This document shows, one piece after another, positions 1-6,270 of a stretch of 8,643 nt of DNA. The notes beneath the pieces are model-generated. The model had not been told where the DNA came from. It was given only the letters and a program-made list of their open reading frames with translations, and did not search any database. Within the stretch, counting starts at the first letter, position 1, and every line of letters starts with the position of its first letter. Made by a program: the position numbers and the translations under genes. The stretch is from an uncultured Nitrospira sp. (lineage in GTDB: Bacteria > Nitrospirota > Nitrospiria > Nitrospirales > Nitrospiraceae), in contig CAMLHQ010000113.1 of the NCBI GenBank assembly GCA_946479785.1, forward strand, positions 1-8,643, read 5' to 3'.

Positions 1-129
1 CCGGAAGACAGCTGGCGCCAGCTCGATCCTTTCGATTTTCTTCCCAGCGACCGTGCGGTCGAACACACGACATGGGCGGTCACGGAATGGGCCGGGATAG
101 CGATCTATTGGCTCGCCGGCAAACTGTAG
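1..129 (+). CDS. C-terminal tail of an unidentified protein (partial)
   Basis: Frame 1 is open from the window edge to a TAG at 127-129 and gives 43 residues ending EWAGIAIYWLAGKL. The tail is rich in tryptophan and looks like an amphipathic or weakly hydrophobic C-terminal helix. The start and most of the protein lie outside the window, and I do not recognise the family. It runs convergently toward the sugar dehydrogenase gene, whose stop codon lies only 24 bp away. No hairpin terminator is visible in that short gap, so the two transcripts probably overlap. The assignment as coding rests on the open frame, the tidy fit to the neighbouring gene and a protein-like composition. Confidence 0.55.
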   Translation, partial: PEDSWRQLDPFDFLPSDRAVEHTTWAVTEWAGIAIYWLAGKL

Positions 130-153
130 CAGAATGCTGAAAGATAACGCGAT

Positions 154-1353
154 TCATGGGGCTGGCACTGACCGCGATGCGGCCAGTCGATAGATTCCAC
201 CCTTGTGATCCACGATATACAGCTCACCGGCTTCGTCTTCGCCGAACGAAGAAATCCGAAAGCCGGTCTGCATAAGCACGCGCGGCACAGTCGACGTTCT
301 TCGATTCGCACTCGCGGAAAGAGCGAAGAGCTCACCGCTGCAATAGTCGCCGAAGACATACGTGCCCCGTAGCGCCTGCATGGAGGGGCCGCGATACACG
401 TAGCCGCCCGTGATCGAACAGCGGCCATGCTCGTGTCCATACTCGGCGATCGGGAAGATCAACCCCTCCGGGCTGCAGCCCTCATCGGGGTTGTAACAAT
501 GGGTGCCCTCCATGATGCGCCAGCCGTAATTGCCACCGGCAACGACCAGATCCACCTCCTCCCACTTGTATTGACCGACATCGGCCAGCCACAACATGCC
601 GGTTTCACGGTCGAACGAAAACCGCCAGGGATTCCTGATCCCGAAGGCAAAGATTTCTGGTCGTCCTCCGCCTGCGACAAAAGGATTACCTTTCGGAATG
701 GCATAGGGCTGTTCATGATCCACGTCGATTCGAAGAATTTTCCCCAGCCATTCGTGAGGATTCTGGGCGCGATTCTGCGGATCCCCGCGCGACCCGCCGT
801 CGCCACGCCCGATGTACAGATATCCATCAGGCCCAAACGCGACCATTCCTCCGTTGTGGTTGAGATAGGGCTGCGGCACAACCATGAGAATCCGTTCCGT
901 CGCCGCTGAAACCTGAAGACTGCGGCCCTGGCGGCTGTATTCCGCCACGACCGTCGCGCCATCCTGATGCCGGTTGTAATTCACGAACAAACGGCCGTTA
1001 CGCCGATGGTCCGGATGAAAGGCAAGACCTAAGAGCCCCTGCTCGTTGCCTTTCGTCCACACGCGATCTCGCAAATCGAGGAACGGTGCGTCCAGAAGGA
1101 CCCCGTGATCGATGATCCGGATAGTCCCGGGCTGCTCGACGATGAAGAGCTGTCCGGATCCATCGCCTGCATGAGTCACAAACAGTGGAGACTGCAAACC
1201 TTGTGTGACGATCGGGATAAGGTCGAACGTTCCTTCAGGGGACCGACCGACCATCTCGGCCATGCCGGCAATCGCATCGATCCCACATGCGGACCACATC
1301 ACAAAGGACACGAACGCGGCTGTCCTTAGCCGTACATGAGAAGGCTTGGTCAT
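154..1353 (-). CDS. Secreted PQQ-dependent sugar dehydrogenase (GSDH family)
   Basis: This 399-aa protein is a six-bladed beta-propeller of the glucose/sorbosone dehydrogenase family (PF07995), which oxidises aldose sugars in the periplasm with pyrroloquinoline quinone. Family marks are EQGLLGLAFHPD (104-115), HNGGMVAFGPDGYLY (166-180; the His corresponds to the catalytic base of soluble glucose dehydrogenase), GRGDGG (182-187), FGIRNPWRFSFD (237-248), ADVGQ (257-261) and GGNYGW (273-278). An N-terminal export signal is visible: Arg 8 and 10, a hydrophobic stretch at about 11-22, and a likely cleavage after AIA (27-29). Cys 286, 293, 312 and 338 could form disulfides, as in the HHIPL-like branch. 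The start at 1353 overlaps the stop of the upstream gene as ATGA, and the Shine-Dalgarno is weak (GAGG about 10 nt upstream), so translational coupling is likely. No PQQ synthesis genes are nearby. The actual substrate is unknown and PQQ use is inferred from the family. Confidence 0.9.
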   Translation of the reverse strand: MTKPSHVRLRTAAFVSFVMWSACGIDAIAGMAEMVGRSPEGTFDLIPIVTQGLQSPLFVTHAGDGSGQLFIVEQPGTIRIIDHGVLLDAPFLDLRDRVWTKGNEQGLLGLAFHPDHRRNGRLFVNYNRHQDGATVVAEYSRQGRSLQVSAATERILMVVPQPYLNHNGGMVAFGPDGYLYIGRGDGGSRGDPQNRAQNPHEWLGKILRIDVDHEQPYAIPKGNPFVAGGGRPEIFAFGIRNPWRFSFDRETGMLWLADVGQYKWEEVDLVVAGGNYGWRIMEGTHCYNPDEGCSPEGLIFPIAEYGHEHGRCSITGGYVYRGPSMQALRGTYVFGDYCSGELFALSASANRRTSTVPRVLMQTGFRISSFGEDEAGELYIVDHKGGIYRLAASRSVPAP

Positions 1354-1715
1354 CTATCTTTGGCCTCGAGAAATGCGATTAATGCGTGGTACGTCAGCTC
1401 GCGCACCTTGGCCTTGGAGGCCGGCTGTTCGCTGCTGTTGCAGTCCAACCAGACTTGATCGGTCACGTGGGTTTGCGCCTCGTTGCAGAGACTCCACATT
1501 TCGTGGAGGAAATCTTCGGGCAAGCCGACCTGCAGCCCCTCCGATTCGATCCGATCGTCCAGGATCGCCAAGAGATCGGAAATCGCCTGGTCCGATCGAT
1601 AAGACGCCACCGAAAATCCGAACGACTCGTGAGCCGCTGCTTCCTGCTCGGCCTGCACGACCAAATCACGCATGTATTCCTTCAGGAGGCCGACCACGTG
1701 GCCTGAGAGTGCCAT
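1350..1715 (-). CDS. Small helical protein of unknown function, coupled to sugar dehydrogenase
   Basis: This is a 121-aa cytoplasmic protein with no signal peptide, no membrane segment and no motif I recognise. It is acidic and appears almost wholly alpha-helical (for example LLKEYMRDLVVQAEQEAA near the N-terminus, ISDLLAILDDRIESEG in the middle, ELTYHALIAFLEAKDR at the end), with two non-clustered cysteines. I chose the ATG at 1715 (MALSGHVVG) because GAGGTGA lies 5 nt upstream of it. The frame stays open to a TTG at 1763 (137 aa) and has another ATG at 1736, but neither is preceded by a Shine-Dalgarno. Its TGA overlaps the ATG of the dehydrogenase by one base pattern (ATGA, 1350-1353), so the two are almost certainly co-translated. 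What it does for the dehydrogenase, if anything, cannot be read from the sequence. Confidence 0.75.
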   Translation of the reverse strand: MALSGHVVGLLKEYMRDLVVQAEQEAAAHESFGFSVASYRSDQAISDLLAILDDRIESEGLQVGLPEDFLHEMWSLCNEAQTHVTDQVWLDCNSSEQPASKAKVRELTYHALIAFLEAKDR

Positions 1716-1784
1716 GCCCTTCACCTCGACCGGCATTATGCGGATACGCCATGGGCGGAGCAACTATCTTGACACCCACCGCCT

Positions 1785-1808
1785 GATTGGAAACGCATTT
1801 GACCAATC
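1785..1808. repeat. Short inverted repeat GATTGG-N12-CCAATC in divergent intergenic region
   Basis: GATTGG (1785-1790) and CCAATC (1803-1808) form perfect 6-bp arms separated by 12 bp. The right arm overlaps the -35 element of the candidate promoter at 1799-1828. A repressor dimer on this site would block that promoter. Six-bp arms can occur by chance, so this is only a candidate operator. Confidence 0.25.
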
Positions 1809-1828
1809 GGTCGACGGTTTTCTATGAT
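1799..1828 (+). promoter_or_regulatory. Sigma-70-type promoter for the ykgJ-like/thrH pair
   Basis: TTGACC (1799-1804) and TATGAT (1823-1828) match the -35 and -10 consensus at five of six positions each, with an 18-bp spacer. Transcription would start around 1834-1836, at the ATG of the downstream gene (1835). The sequence before that ATG has no Shine-Dalgarno, which fits a leaderless message. A second TTGACA at 1769-1774 lacks a matching -10. Confidence 0.5.
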
Positions 1829-1834
1829 GCCCCG

Positions 1835-2635
1835 ATGAAGACGTCATCTGTTGAACGGTTTGAAATCGCGCTCAACACGCCGGCAGGCCGCCTGAACACG
1901 GCATTGGACGTGCCGACTGGATTTGTGCCCATCACGTCGATAGTCCCTGTCACGCGACGCCTCGGCGAAGAAATGCTGAAACTCGAAGAGCTTCGGTCTC
2001 GTGCCGCGGGCCATTCGGTTTCCTGCCGCATGGGATGCGCCGCCTGCTGCCGCATGTTGGTTCCGCTATCCCCACCGGAAGCCTTTGCGCTTCGGGATTA
2101 TGTCGGGCAACTACCAGAGGACCGGCAGGCCGCGCTGCGACAGAAGATGACAGAATCCAGAGACACGCTGGCATCGCATGGCCTCTTGGATCGGCTGCAA
2201 GACGTGGCCGACGCCACGACTCCTATACCGGATGAACAATTGGACCCGATTAACCGCGCCTATTACGCGTTGCGACATCCTTGCCCTTTTCTCGACAACG
2301 AGATCTGCTCGATCTACGAAGCCAGACCGGCAGCTTGCCGAGAACTGCTCGTCACGTCCCCGGCAGAACTCTGTGATGATCTTGTCGAGAATGCTGTCGT
2401 GCCCATTCCAGTCTCCGTTCGCGTCGGCACTGTGCTAGGCTTGCTCTGGGGAGCAGTGACCAATAGTCCTCCCCGGCTGATCCCACTCCCGCTCGCGCTG
2501 GACTGGGCCGACCAGCATCGCACCGACGCCGCTCGAACTTGGCCAGGTTCTAAGTTAATCGACCAGATGCTGGATAAGATGTGGCGGTTTCTGAGTCAGG
2601 AATTTCAGACGCGTGGGCAGTCGCCGCCAACCTGA
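1835..2635 (+). CDS. YkgJ-family CxxxCxxCC zinc/iron-binding protein
   Basis: This 266-aa cytoplasmic protein belongs to the YkgJ/zinc-or-iron-chelating cysteine-cluster family (PF03692). The defining motif is clear: C64-x3-C68-x2-C71-C72 in CRMGCAACCRMLVPLSPPEA, then CPFLDNEICSIYEARPAACR (150-169) with C150, C158 and C168. Further Cys at 180 may add a ligand. These cysteines are expected to hold a metal ion or Fe-S cluster; the reaction of the family is not established. A C-terminal extension of about 80 residues follows the cluster and is not obviously homologous to anything I know. I chose the ATG at 1835; the frame stays open to a TTG at 1787, but the promoter -10 box lies inside that extension and no Shine-Dalgarno precedes either codon. 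The gene is followed after 43 bp by thrH on the same strand, so the two are probably cotranscribed. Confidence 0.85.
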   Translation: MKTSSVERFEIALNTPAGRLNTALDVPTGFVPITSIVPVTRRLGEEMLKLEELRSRAAGHSVSCRMGCAACCRMLVPLSPPEAFALRDYVGQLPEDRQAALRQKMTESRDTLASHGLLDRLQDVADATTPIPDEQLDPINRAYYALRHPCPFLDNEICSIYEARPAACRELLVTSPAELCDDLVENAVVPIPVSVRVGTVLGLLWGAVTNSPPRLIPLPLALDWADQHRTDAARTWPGSKLIDQMLDKMWRFLSQEFQTRGQSPPT

Positions 2636-2678
2636 ACTATCATGCCATGTGCGGAGGAGTGAACGAAGGAGCGTGCCG

Positions 2679-3299
2679 ATGCAAAAACCTGTAATCGCGT
2701 GCCTCGATCTTGAAGGCGTGTTGGTTCCCGAGATTTGGATCAATGTCGCGCGCAAGACCGGCATTGACGAGCTGAAAATCACGACTCGGGAAATGCCGGA
2801 CTACGACGCCCTCATGAAGCGCCGGCTCGCGATTCTCGAACAACACAAACTGACGATTGTCGACATTCAAGAGGTCATTGCCAAGATGGGGCCATTGGAC
2901 GGCGCGAGCGACTTCGTGGCCTGGCTTCGCGAGCGTTGTCAGGTCATTATTCTCTCGGACACGTTTTACCAGTTTGCACTGCCCTTGATGCGCCAACTTG
3001 GGTACCCGACGCTCTTGTGCAATCAGTTGGAGATCAATGAGAACGGGAAGATCGTCGCCCATCACATGCGCATGCAGAACCAGAAGAAACATTCGGTCGC
3101 TGCCTTCAAGTCGCTAAATTTCTTCACCATGGCCGCCGGTGATGCCTACAATGATACCGCCATGTTGGGCGAAGCCGATGCCGGGTTCTTCTTCCGTCCG
3201 CCCGATCACCTGCCGAAAGAATTTCCCCAATTTCCCGTGACACAGACGTATGGGGAGCTCCAAGGTCGATTTGCTGAAGCCGGCAATCTTAAACGATAA
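2679..3299 (+). CDS. thrH: ThrH: phosphoserine phosphatase / phosphoserine:homoserine phosphotransferase
   Basis: This 206-aa HAD-superfamily enzyme closely resembles Pseudomonas ThrH, which dephosphorylates phosphoserine to serine and can pass the phosphate to homoserine, linking serine and threonine synthesis. HAD motif I is CLDLEGVLVPE (8-18), with nucleophile D10 and Glu at position 12 where most HADs have Asp, a ThrH hallmark. Motif II is ILSDTF (91-96), the motif III Lys is K144 in AAFKSL, and motif IV is AAGDAYNDTAML (152-163) with D155 and D159. The helical cap covers about residues 20-75 (TTREMPDYDALMKRRL). Length equals the family norm. The ATG at 2679 is chosen because GAAGGAGC lies about 6 nt upstream; the open frame back to a GTG at 2613 lies inside the preceding gene. 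A strong terminator follows 11 bp after the stop. Cytoplasmic. Confidence 0.93.
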   Translation: MQKPVIACLDLEGVLVPEIWINVARKTGIDELKITTREMPDYDALMKRRLAILEQHKLTIVDIQEVIAKMGPLDGASDFVAWLRERCQVIILSDTFYQFALPLMRQLGYPTLLCNQLEINENGKIVAHHMRMQNQKKHSVAAFKSLNFFTMAAGDAYNDTAMLGEADAGFFFRPPDHLPKEFPQFPVTQTYGELQGRFAEAGNLKR

Positions 3300-3310
3300 T
3301 CAAAATGCAG

Positions 3311-3343
3311 AAAGGCCTGCGGGGGATCTCCCCGCAGGCCTTT
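3311..3343. terminator. Bidirectional intrinsic terminator between thrH and the porin
   Basis: A perfect 14-bp stem (AAAGGCCTGCGGGG at 3311-3324 with its complement at 3330-3343) closes a 5-nt loop, GATCT. The stem is flanked by A-rich sequence on the left (AAAATGCAGAAA) and T-rich sequence on the right (TTTCCTGTT), so it can serve thrH on the plus strand and the porin on the minus strand. Confidence 0.88.
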
Positions 3344-3352
3344 CCTGTTCGT

Positions 3353-3379
3353 GGCGTGCGAGGGTTCGCCTCGCACGCC
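3353..3379. repeat. Second perfect stem-loop beside the terminator
   Basis: GGCGTGCGAGG (3353-3363) pairs perfectly with CCTCGCACGCC (3369-3379) around a GTTCG loop. The stem is 11 bp and GC-rich. It lies 19 bp beyond the porin stop codon and has no T-tract on the minus strand, so it is more likely an mRNA-stabilising or backup stem for the porin transcript than a terminator by itself. Confidence 0.7.
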
Positions 3380-3398
3380 TCAAGTTTGGTACTGCCGT

Positions 3399-5126
3399 CT
3401 AGAAGTTCGTCCAGAGAGAAATATAGGCCCACTGTTGGCTTGAACCGTTGCCTAGATTCTCTCTGATGTAGCTACCAGCCCACATATAGCCATAGGTCGT
3501 CTGAACGGCGACTTTGCCGTCCGCGAACATGCGCGTCCAGGTAAAGTCGATTTCGTCACCTACGTGTTTGGCCGTATTGTTCTGCTTCGAGAAGACATAG
3601 ACTGTCTGCGAACCACGATACCAGTTGTCATGCGCACTGGCCAGGTTCAGGTTCGTGTACCAGAATTCAATGTGGTCGTCCTTCGTCGGTCTTGCTTGGA
3701 AGTTGACCGATGGACTGAGCATATTCCTCCACGACTGCACGTCCATATAGCCCATGTGGATGTGGTTCGTGGGATAGAGGTTTTCAAAGGTATTGGCTGT
3801 GGTGCAGCGAAAGTTCGTCGCGCCTGCGGCCGTGGGAGCATTGCAGTTCGCATTCCCGTCGCCTGAGGCATAGTCGAAGTTAACCGCGAGCCTCGGCTTC
3901 CAGGCGGACTGGTAGAGGGTGTAGCCGAGCCAGCTTCTGGTGGCCCAGGCATTGATGTGCAGATCCATCTGGTCCGAAGCATTCTGGCCGGATGCCATCC
4001 GGCCGAATTGGTATTCCAATTCATTCTGGAAATCGAAATTTCCTTTACGCATCTCGATCCGATTGCCGACCGTATGGCGAATCTGCGAATTCGACTTCGG
4101 AACCCACACCCCGACGTTTGACCCGGCACCGGGAGTTCCATTTCCAGCCGCTGCGGTCACTGACTGACCATTCATGTAGAGGATATAGTGGGGTTCGAGA
4201 AGGAATCCTGGGATGGATTTGATCTGCGTATAGACCAAGCCCATTGTGGAATTCTGCTTGGATTGACACCCTGTGTTCGTTATAGGAGCACCGTTGCAAA
4301 TAGCACTACTATTGAAGCTGCCGGTGGACGCAGCCTGACCGATGTTCAGGTCCGACTCACGGAATATACCGGCGTAGATATCGACGGGTTTGGTGGAGTA
4401 TTGGAACATAAACCCGTCATGCGAGAACCCGGTATTGGCCCAATCGAAGTGACCGAGCAGAGAGTGGGCACCGAAGACCACATATTGACGCCCCGCTTTC
4501 ATACTCAAGCCCTGGATACCCCCCAGGTTCCTAACCAACATGTAGGCCGCCCTGACACCAAGAACGCATCCCCCTGAGCCGTTAGCCGAATTTTGGCCGC
4601 AATTGTTGTTCAGAGCAGGACCGCCGGATTGTCCCGCATTGGCCGGATTCTGGCTTGTCCCCCAGTCGTTGGAATAGATTGTCTCCATGTAGAAGTTGAC
4701 ATCGGGCGACAAGTCGTACCCGATTCCGAGACGGACCCACTGTTGCACAAACGAGTTATTAGCTCCCGCTCCTGTTCCTCCCGTACCGTTAGCCCTCACG
4801 GCCGCGTTACAGGCACCAAAAGCGGTCTGCGTCGATCCTCCGAAGCAGACACCGTTGCGCCATTCCGGTCTGACGCGAAGATCGGCGCGCATCCAGAAGT
4901 TCTTGAGATCGAAGTTTTTGCCGATTTTGGGGTCGTAGAGCTCGTAGGCTTCCTTCTGTGGGATATTCCGAGGGATCGCCGGGAGGTTGGTGATCTTCTC
5001 TCCCTCCGGCAACTCGAACGCCGCTTGGGCTGGAGCCGCCGTAAACGATAGGCCCGCTGTCATAACGGCCGCGCTGAAGAAGGCGGCGATGCTGGCCCAC
5101 CCTGTCCGACCTTGAAATCTTCTCAT
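3399..5126 (-). CDS. Alginate-export-type outer-membrane porin
   Basis: This is a 575-aa outer-membrane beta-barrel. Residues 1-35 form a signal peptide (MRRFQGRTGW, then a hydrophobic core, cleavage after APAQA). The mature part shows alternating amphipathic strands such as MRADLRVRPEWR (79-90), PHYILYMNG and IEFWYTNLNLA, and ends in an aromatic residue (AYISLWTNF) as BAM substrates do. The strand pattern and C-terminal region resemble the alginate-export/AlgE-like family (PF13372), many of which act as general or anion porins, so the substrate is not implied. Eight cysteines fall in four close pairs (94/106, 176/187, 277/287, 428/441), each in a Gly/Asn/Ser-rich stretch that looks like a surface loop; this is unusual for porins. 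The ATG at 5126 has a perfect AGGAGGA 5 nt upstream. The frame continues open for 100 codons farther upstream to a GTG at 5426, but that part lacks export features and I exclude it. Confidence 0.85.
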   Translation of the reverse strand: MRRFQGRTGWASIAAFFSAAVMTAGLSFTAAPAQAAFELPEGEKITNLPAIPRNIPQKEAYELYDPKIGKNFDLKNFWMRADLRVRPEWRNGVCFGGSTQTAFGACNAAVRANGTGGTGAGANNSFVQQWVRLGIGYDLSPDVNFYMETIYSNDWGTSQNPANAGQSGGPALNNNCGQNSANGSGGCVLGVRAAYMLVRNLGGIQGLSMKAGRQYVVFGAHSLLGHFDWANTGFSHDGFMFQYSTKPVDIYAGIFRESDLNIGQAASTGSFNSSAICNGAPITNTGCQSKQNSTMGLVYTQIKSIPGFLLEPHYILYMNGQSVTAAAGNGTPGAGSNVGVWVPKSNSQIRHTVGNRIEMRKGNFDFQNELEYQFGRMASGQNASDQMDLHINAWATRSWLGYTLYQSAWKPRLAVNFDYASGDGNANCNAPTAAGATNFRCTTANTFENLYPTNHIHMGYMDVQSWRNMLSPSVNFQARPTKDDHIEFWYTNLNLASAHDNWYRGSQTVYVFSKQNNTAKHVGDEIDFTWTRMFADGKVAVQTTYGYMWAGSYIRENLGNGSSQQWAYISLWTNF

Positions 5127-5462
5127 AACATTCCTCCTGTGAATTGGATAGCAGCCTTCACCGTTCTTAGGACCCGGCGTCGGACTGCCGACTTGACATC
5201 CAACTGCGTTCGCGCTGACAAACCTCATACTCGTTTGTCTTGGGAAATCCGTTGTGCCCACGTTTCCCCCGAACTTAACTCCACCCTTGATACAAAAAGC
5301 AGTGTCTACCAACCATCCCTCTTTGACCAGCGATTTCACACTTTTCGAATACGACACCCCGCACTCATCGTATCTGCCGATCGGTTGAGAGGCGGTCACC
5401 CCCTTCCCTGAACCAACGCACTGCACGAGTCTTTCATCGCCTGGGATGCTTGTGAGTGAGTG
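5127..5462 (-). other. Gene-free leader between the second tat gene and the porin
   Basis: About 336 bp without a convincing gene. It must hold the porin promoter and 5' leader unless the porin is read from the tat transcript. The best promoter-like pair on the minus strand is weak: TGGTTG, 17 bp, TATCAA, at about 5311-5283. A small inverted repeat, ATACGA (5349-5354) and TCGTAT (5368-5373), is present. I see no clear terminator after the tat stop, no riboswitch I recognise, and no good sigma-54 site. Open frames exist on both strands here (about 100 codons each) but have neither a ribosome-binding site nor protein-like features. Confidence 0.5.
5132..5138 (-). promoter_or_regulatory. Strong Shine-Dalgarno fixing the porin start
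   Basis: AGGAGGA on the minus strand lies 5 nt before the ATG at 5126-5124. It decides the start against the much longer open frame and predicts high translation. An ATG at 5131-5129 opens a Met-Leu-stop mini-frame whose TGA overlaps the porin start, but it sits too close to the Shine-Dalgarno to be used. Confidence 0.85.
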
Positions 5463-5762
5463 CTATGCCTGGCCGCCCGTTCCCGATGATCCGCTCTGCT
5501 TGTCGGCCGGGGTCGTAGCCTGGTTGATTTCCTCTTCCGCTTCTTTCATTGAAGCCTGGAAATCCTGCTCGACCATCTTGACTTCCTGCTGGATCATATT
5601 GAGCTCGGGCTCAACCGACTTCCGCAGGTCTTCCGCCGTTTCCTTGAAACCTTTGACCGCTTTCCCGACTTGCCGTCCGACTTCAGGCAGCTGCTTGGGG
5701 CCGAATAATAAGAAGGCGATGACCAAAATTATGAGTATTTCGCCGGCACCAAGTCCGAACAT
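5463..5762 (-). CDS. TatA/TatB-type twin-arginine translocase subunit
   Basis: This 99-aa protein has the TatA/TatB architecture (PF02416). It has a very short periplasmic N-terminus and one membrane helix (about 4-20, GAGEILIILVIAFLLF) with Glu at position 8. The FGPKQLPEVGR hinge (20-30) comes next, then an amphipathic helix (QVGKAVKGFKETAEDL) and a long acidic helical tail to about residue 80. It works in the inner membrane with TatC to export folded proteins. FGPKxLPExGR favours TatA, while the long acidic helical tail (DLRKSVEPELNMIQQEVKMV) is more TatB-like; I cannot decide between them. It follows another tatA on the same strand after 97 bp, and no tatC lies in the window. The Shine-Dalgarno is poor, and an inverted repeat sits just upstream of the start. 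Possibly this is the TatB partner of its upstream neighbour. Confidence 0.9.
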   Translation of the reverse strand: MFGLGAGEILIILVIAFLLFGPKQLPEVGRQVGKAVKGFKETAEDLRKSVEPELNMIQQEVKMVEQDFQASMKEAEEEINQATTPADKQSGSSGTGGQA

Positions 5763-5770
5763 CGTTCAAC

Positions 5771-5805
5771 TCACTGATGGATAAATGATGATGGGTGATC
5801 AGTGA
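5771..5805. repeat. Inverted repeat immediately upstream of the second tat start
   Basis: TCACTGAT (5771-5778) and ATCAGTGA (5798-5805) are perfect 8-bp arms around 19 nt. In the minus-strand mRNA the stem would end 8 nt before the ATG at 5762, where the ribosome-binding site should lie. It could mask translation initiation or be a protein site; no function is established. Confidence 0.45.
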
Positions 5806-5859
5806 ATGGATTCGACGGTTTGCACGCATTACACATCACACATCTCTGTTCACTGCGAA

Positions 5860-6129
5860 CTATCCCTGCTTGACCTGCTCTCCTTGCTGCGCCGGCGCAT
5901 TGGCCGGCTGAGAGCCTTGTCCCTGCGCGACTTGCGACGGCTGAGCCGGCGCCGAATCGGCAGGCGGAGGCGTCACATCAATGGCATCGGCTTCGTGGAC
6001 GCTCTTCTTGAATCCTTTGATCGCCTTGCCTAAGCCCTCGCCTAACTGAGGAATCTTGCCCGCGCCGAAAATGATCAACACAATGATCAAGATCAGCAGC
6101 AGTTCCATCCATCCAAAAGAGCCGAACAT
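5860..6129 (-). CDS. tatA: TatA twin-arginine translocase subunit
   Basis: This 89-aa protein is a TatA/TatE-family subunit of the Sec-independent export system. It has the short N-terminus MFGSFGWMEL with Glu 9 and a hydrophobic helix (about 8-21, very Leu/Ile-rich). The hinge FGAGKIPQLGEGLG (21-34) has the FG-x-x-K-x-P pattern, and is followed by the amphipathic helix KAIKGFKKS. The tail (from about 50) is a low-complexity Pro/Ala/Gln stretch, expected to be disordered, as in many TatA proteins. The ATG at 6129 is chosen because AGAGGA lies 9 nt upstream and the family begins with MFG; the open frame extends 20 codons farther (to 6189) without family features. It is upstream of and codirectional with the second tat gene, so both may be one transcript. 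TatC must be encoded elsewhere. Confidence 0.92.
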   Translation of the reverse strand: MFGSFGWMELLLILIIVLIIFGAGKIPQLGEGLGKAIKGFKKSVHEADAIDVTPPPADSAPAQPSQVAQGQGSQPANAPAQQGEQVKQG

Positions 6130-6270
6130 GTTGCACGATCCTCTTTCCTTGTTGTCCACCCCTCGGACACAAGAGCGTTTCGATAACACGAAAGGTGGGG
6201 AACCTTCCTCAAATTGGGGGGAGGCTATAGAAATCCGCGAGATTAGTCAAGTTTAATTTCATGTATTAGG

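Noticed and set aside
427..909. Plus-strand open frame of 160 codons opposite the sugar dehydrogenase
   Set aside because: It lies antisense to a clear family match, has no ribosome-binding site and no recognisable domain.
1716..1763. Longer version of the 121-aa protein starting at the TTG at 1763 or ATG at 1736
   Set aside because: Neither has a Shine-Dalgarno, whereas GAGGTGA stands 5 nt before the ATG at 1715.
1787..1834. Longer version of the YkgJ-like protein starting at the TTG at 1787
   Set aside because: The added residues cover the best promoter -10 box, have no Shine-Dalgarno and are not needed for the family domain.
2613..2678. Longer ThrH starting at a GTG inside the preceding gene
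   Set aside because: The ATG at 2679 has a good Shine-Dalgarno and gives the family's usual length and N-terminus.
5240..5265. Sigma-54-type promoter before the porin (minus-strand TGGGCAC)
   Set aside because: The spacing and the -12 GC element do not fit the TGGCAC-N5-TTGC pattern.
5112..5411. Plus-strand 99-codon frame in the porin leader
   Set aside because: No ribosome-binding site, partly antisense to the porin start, and Arg/His/Thr-rich composition unlike a folded protein.
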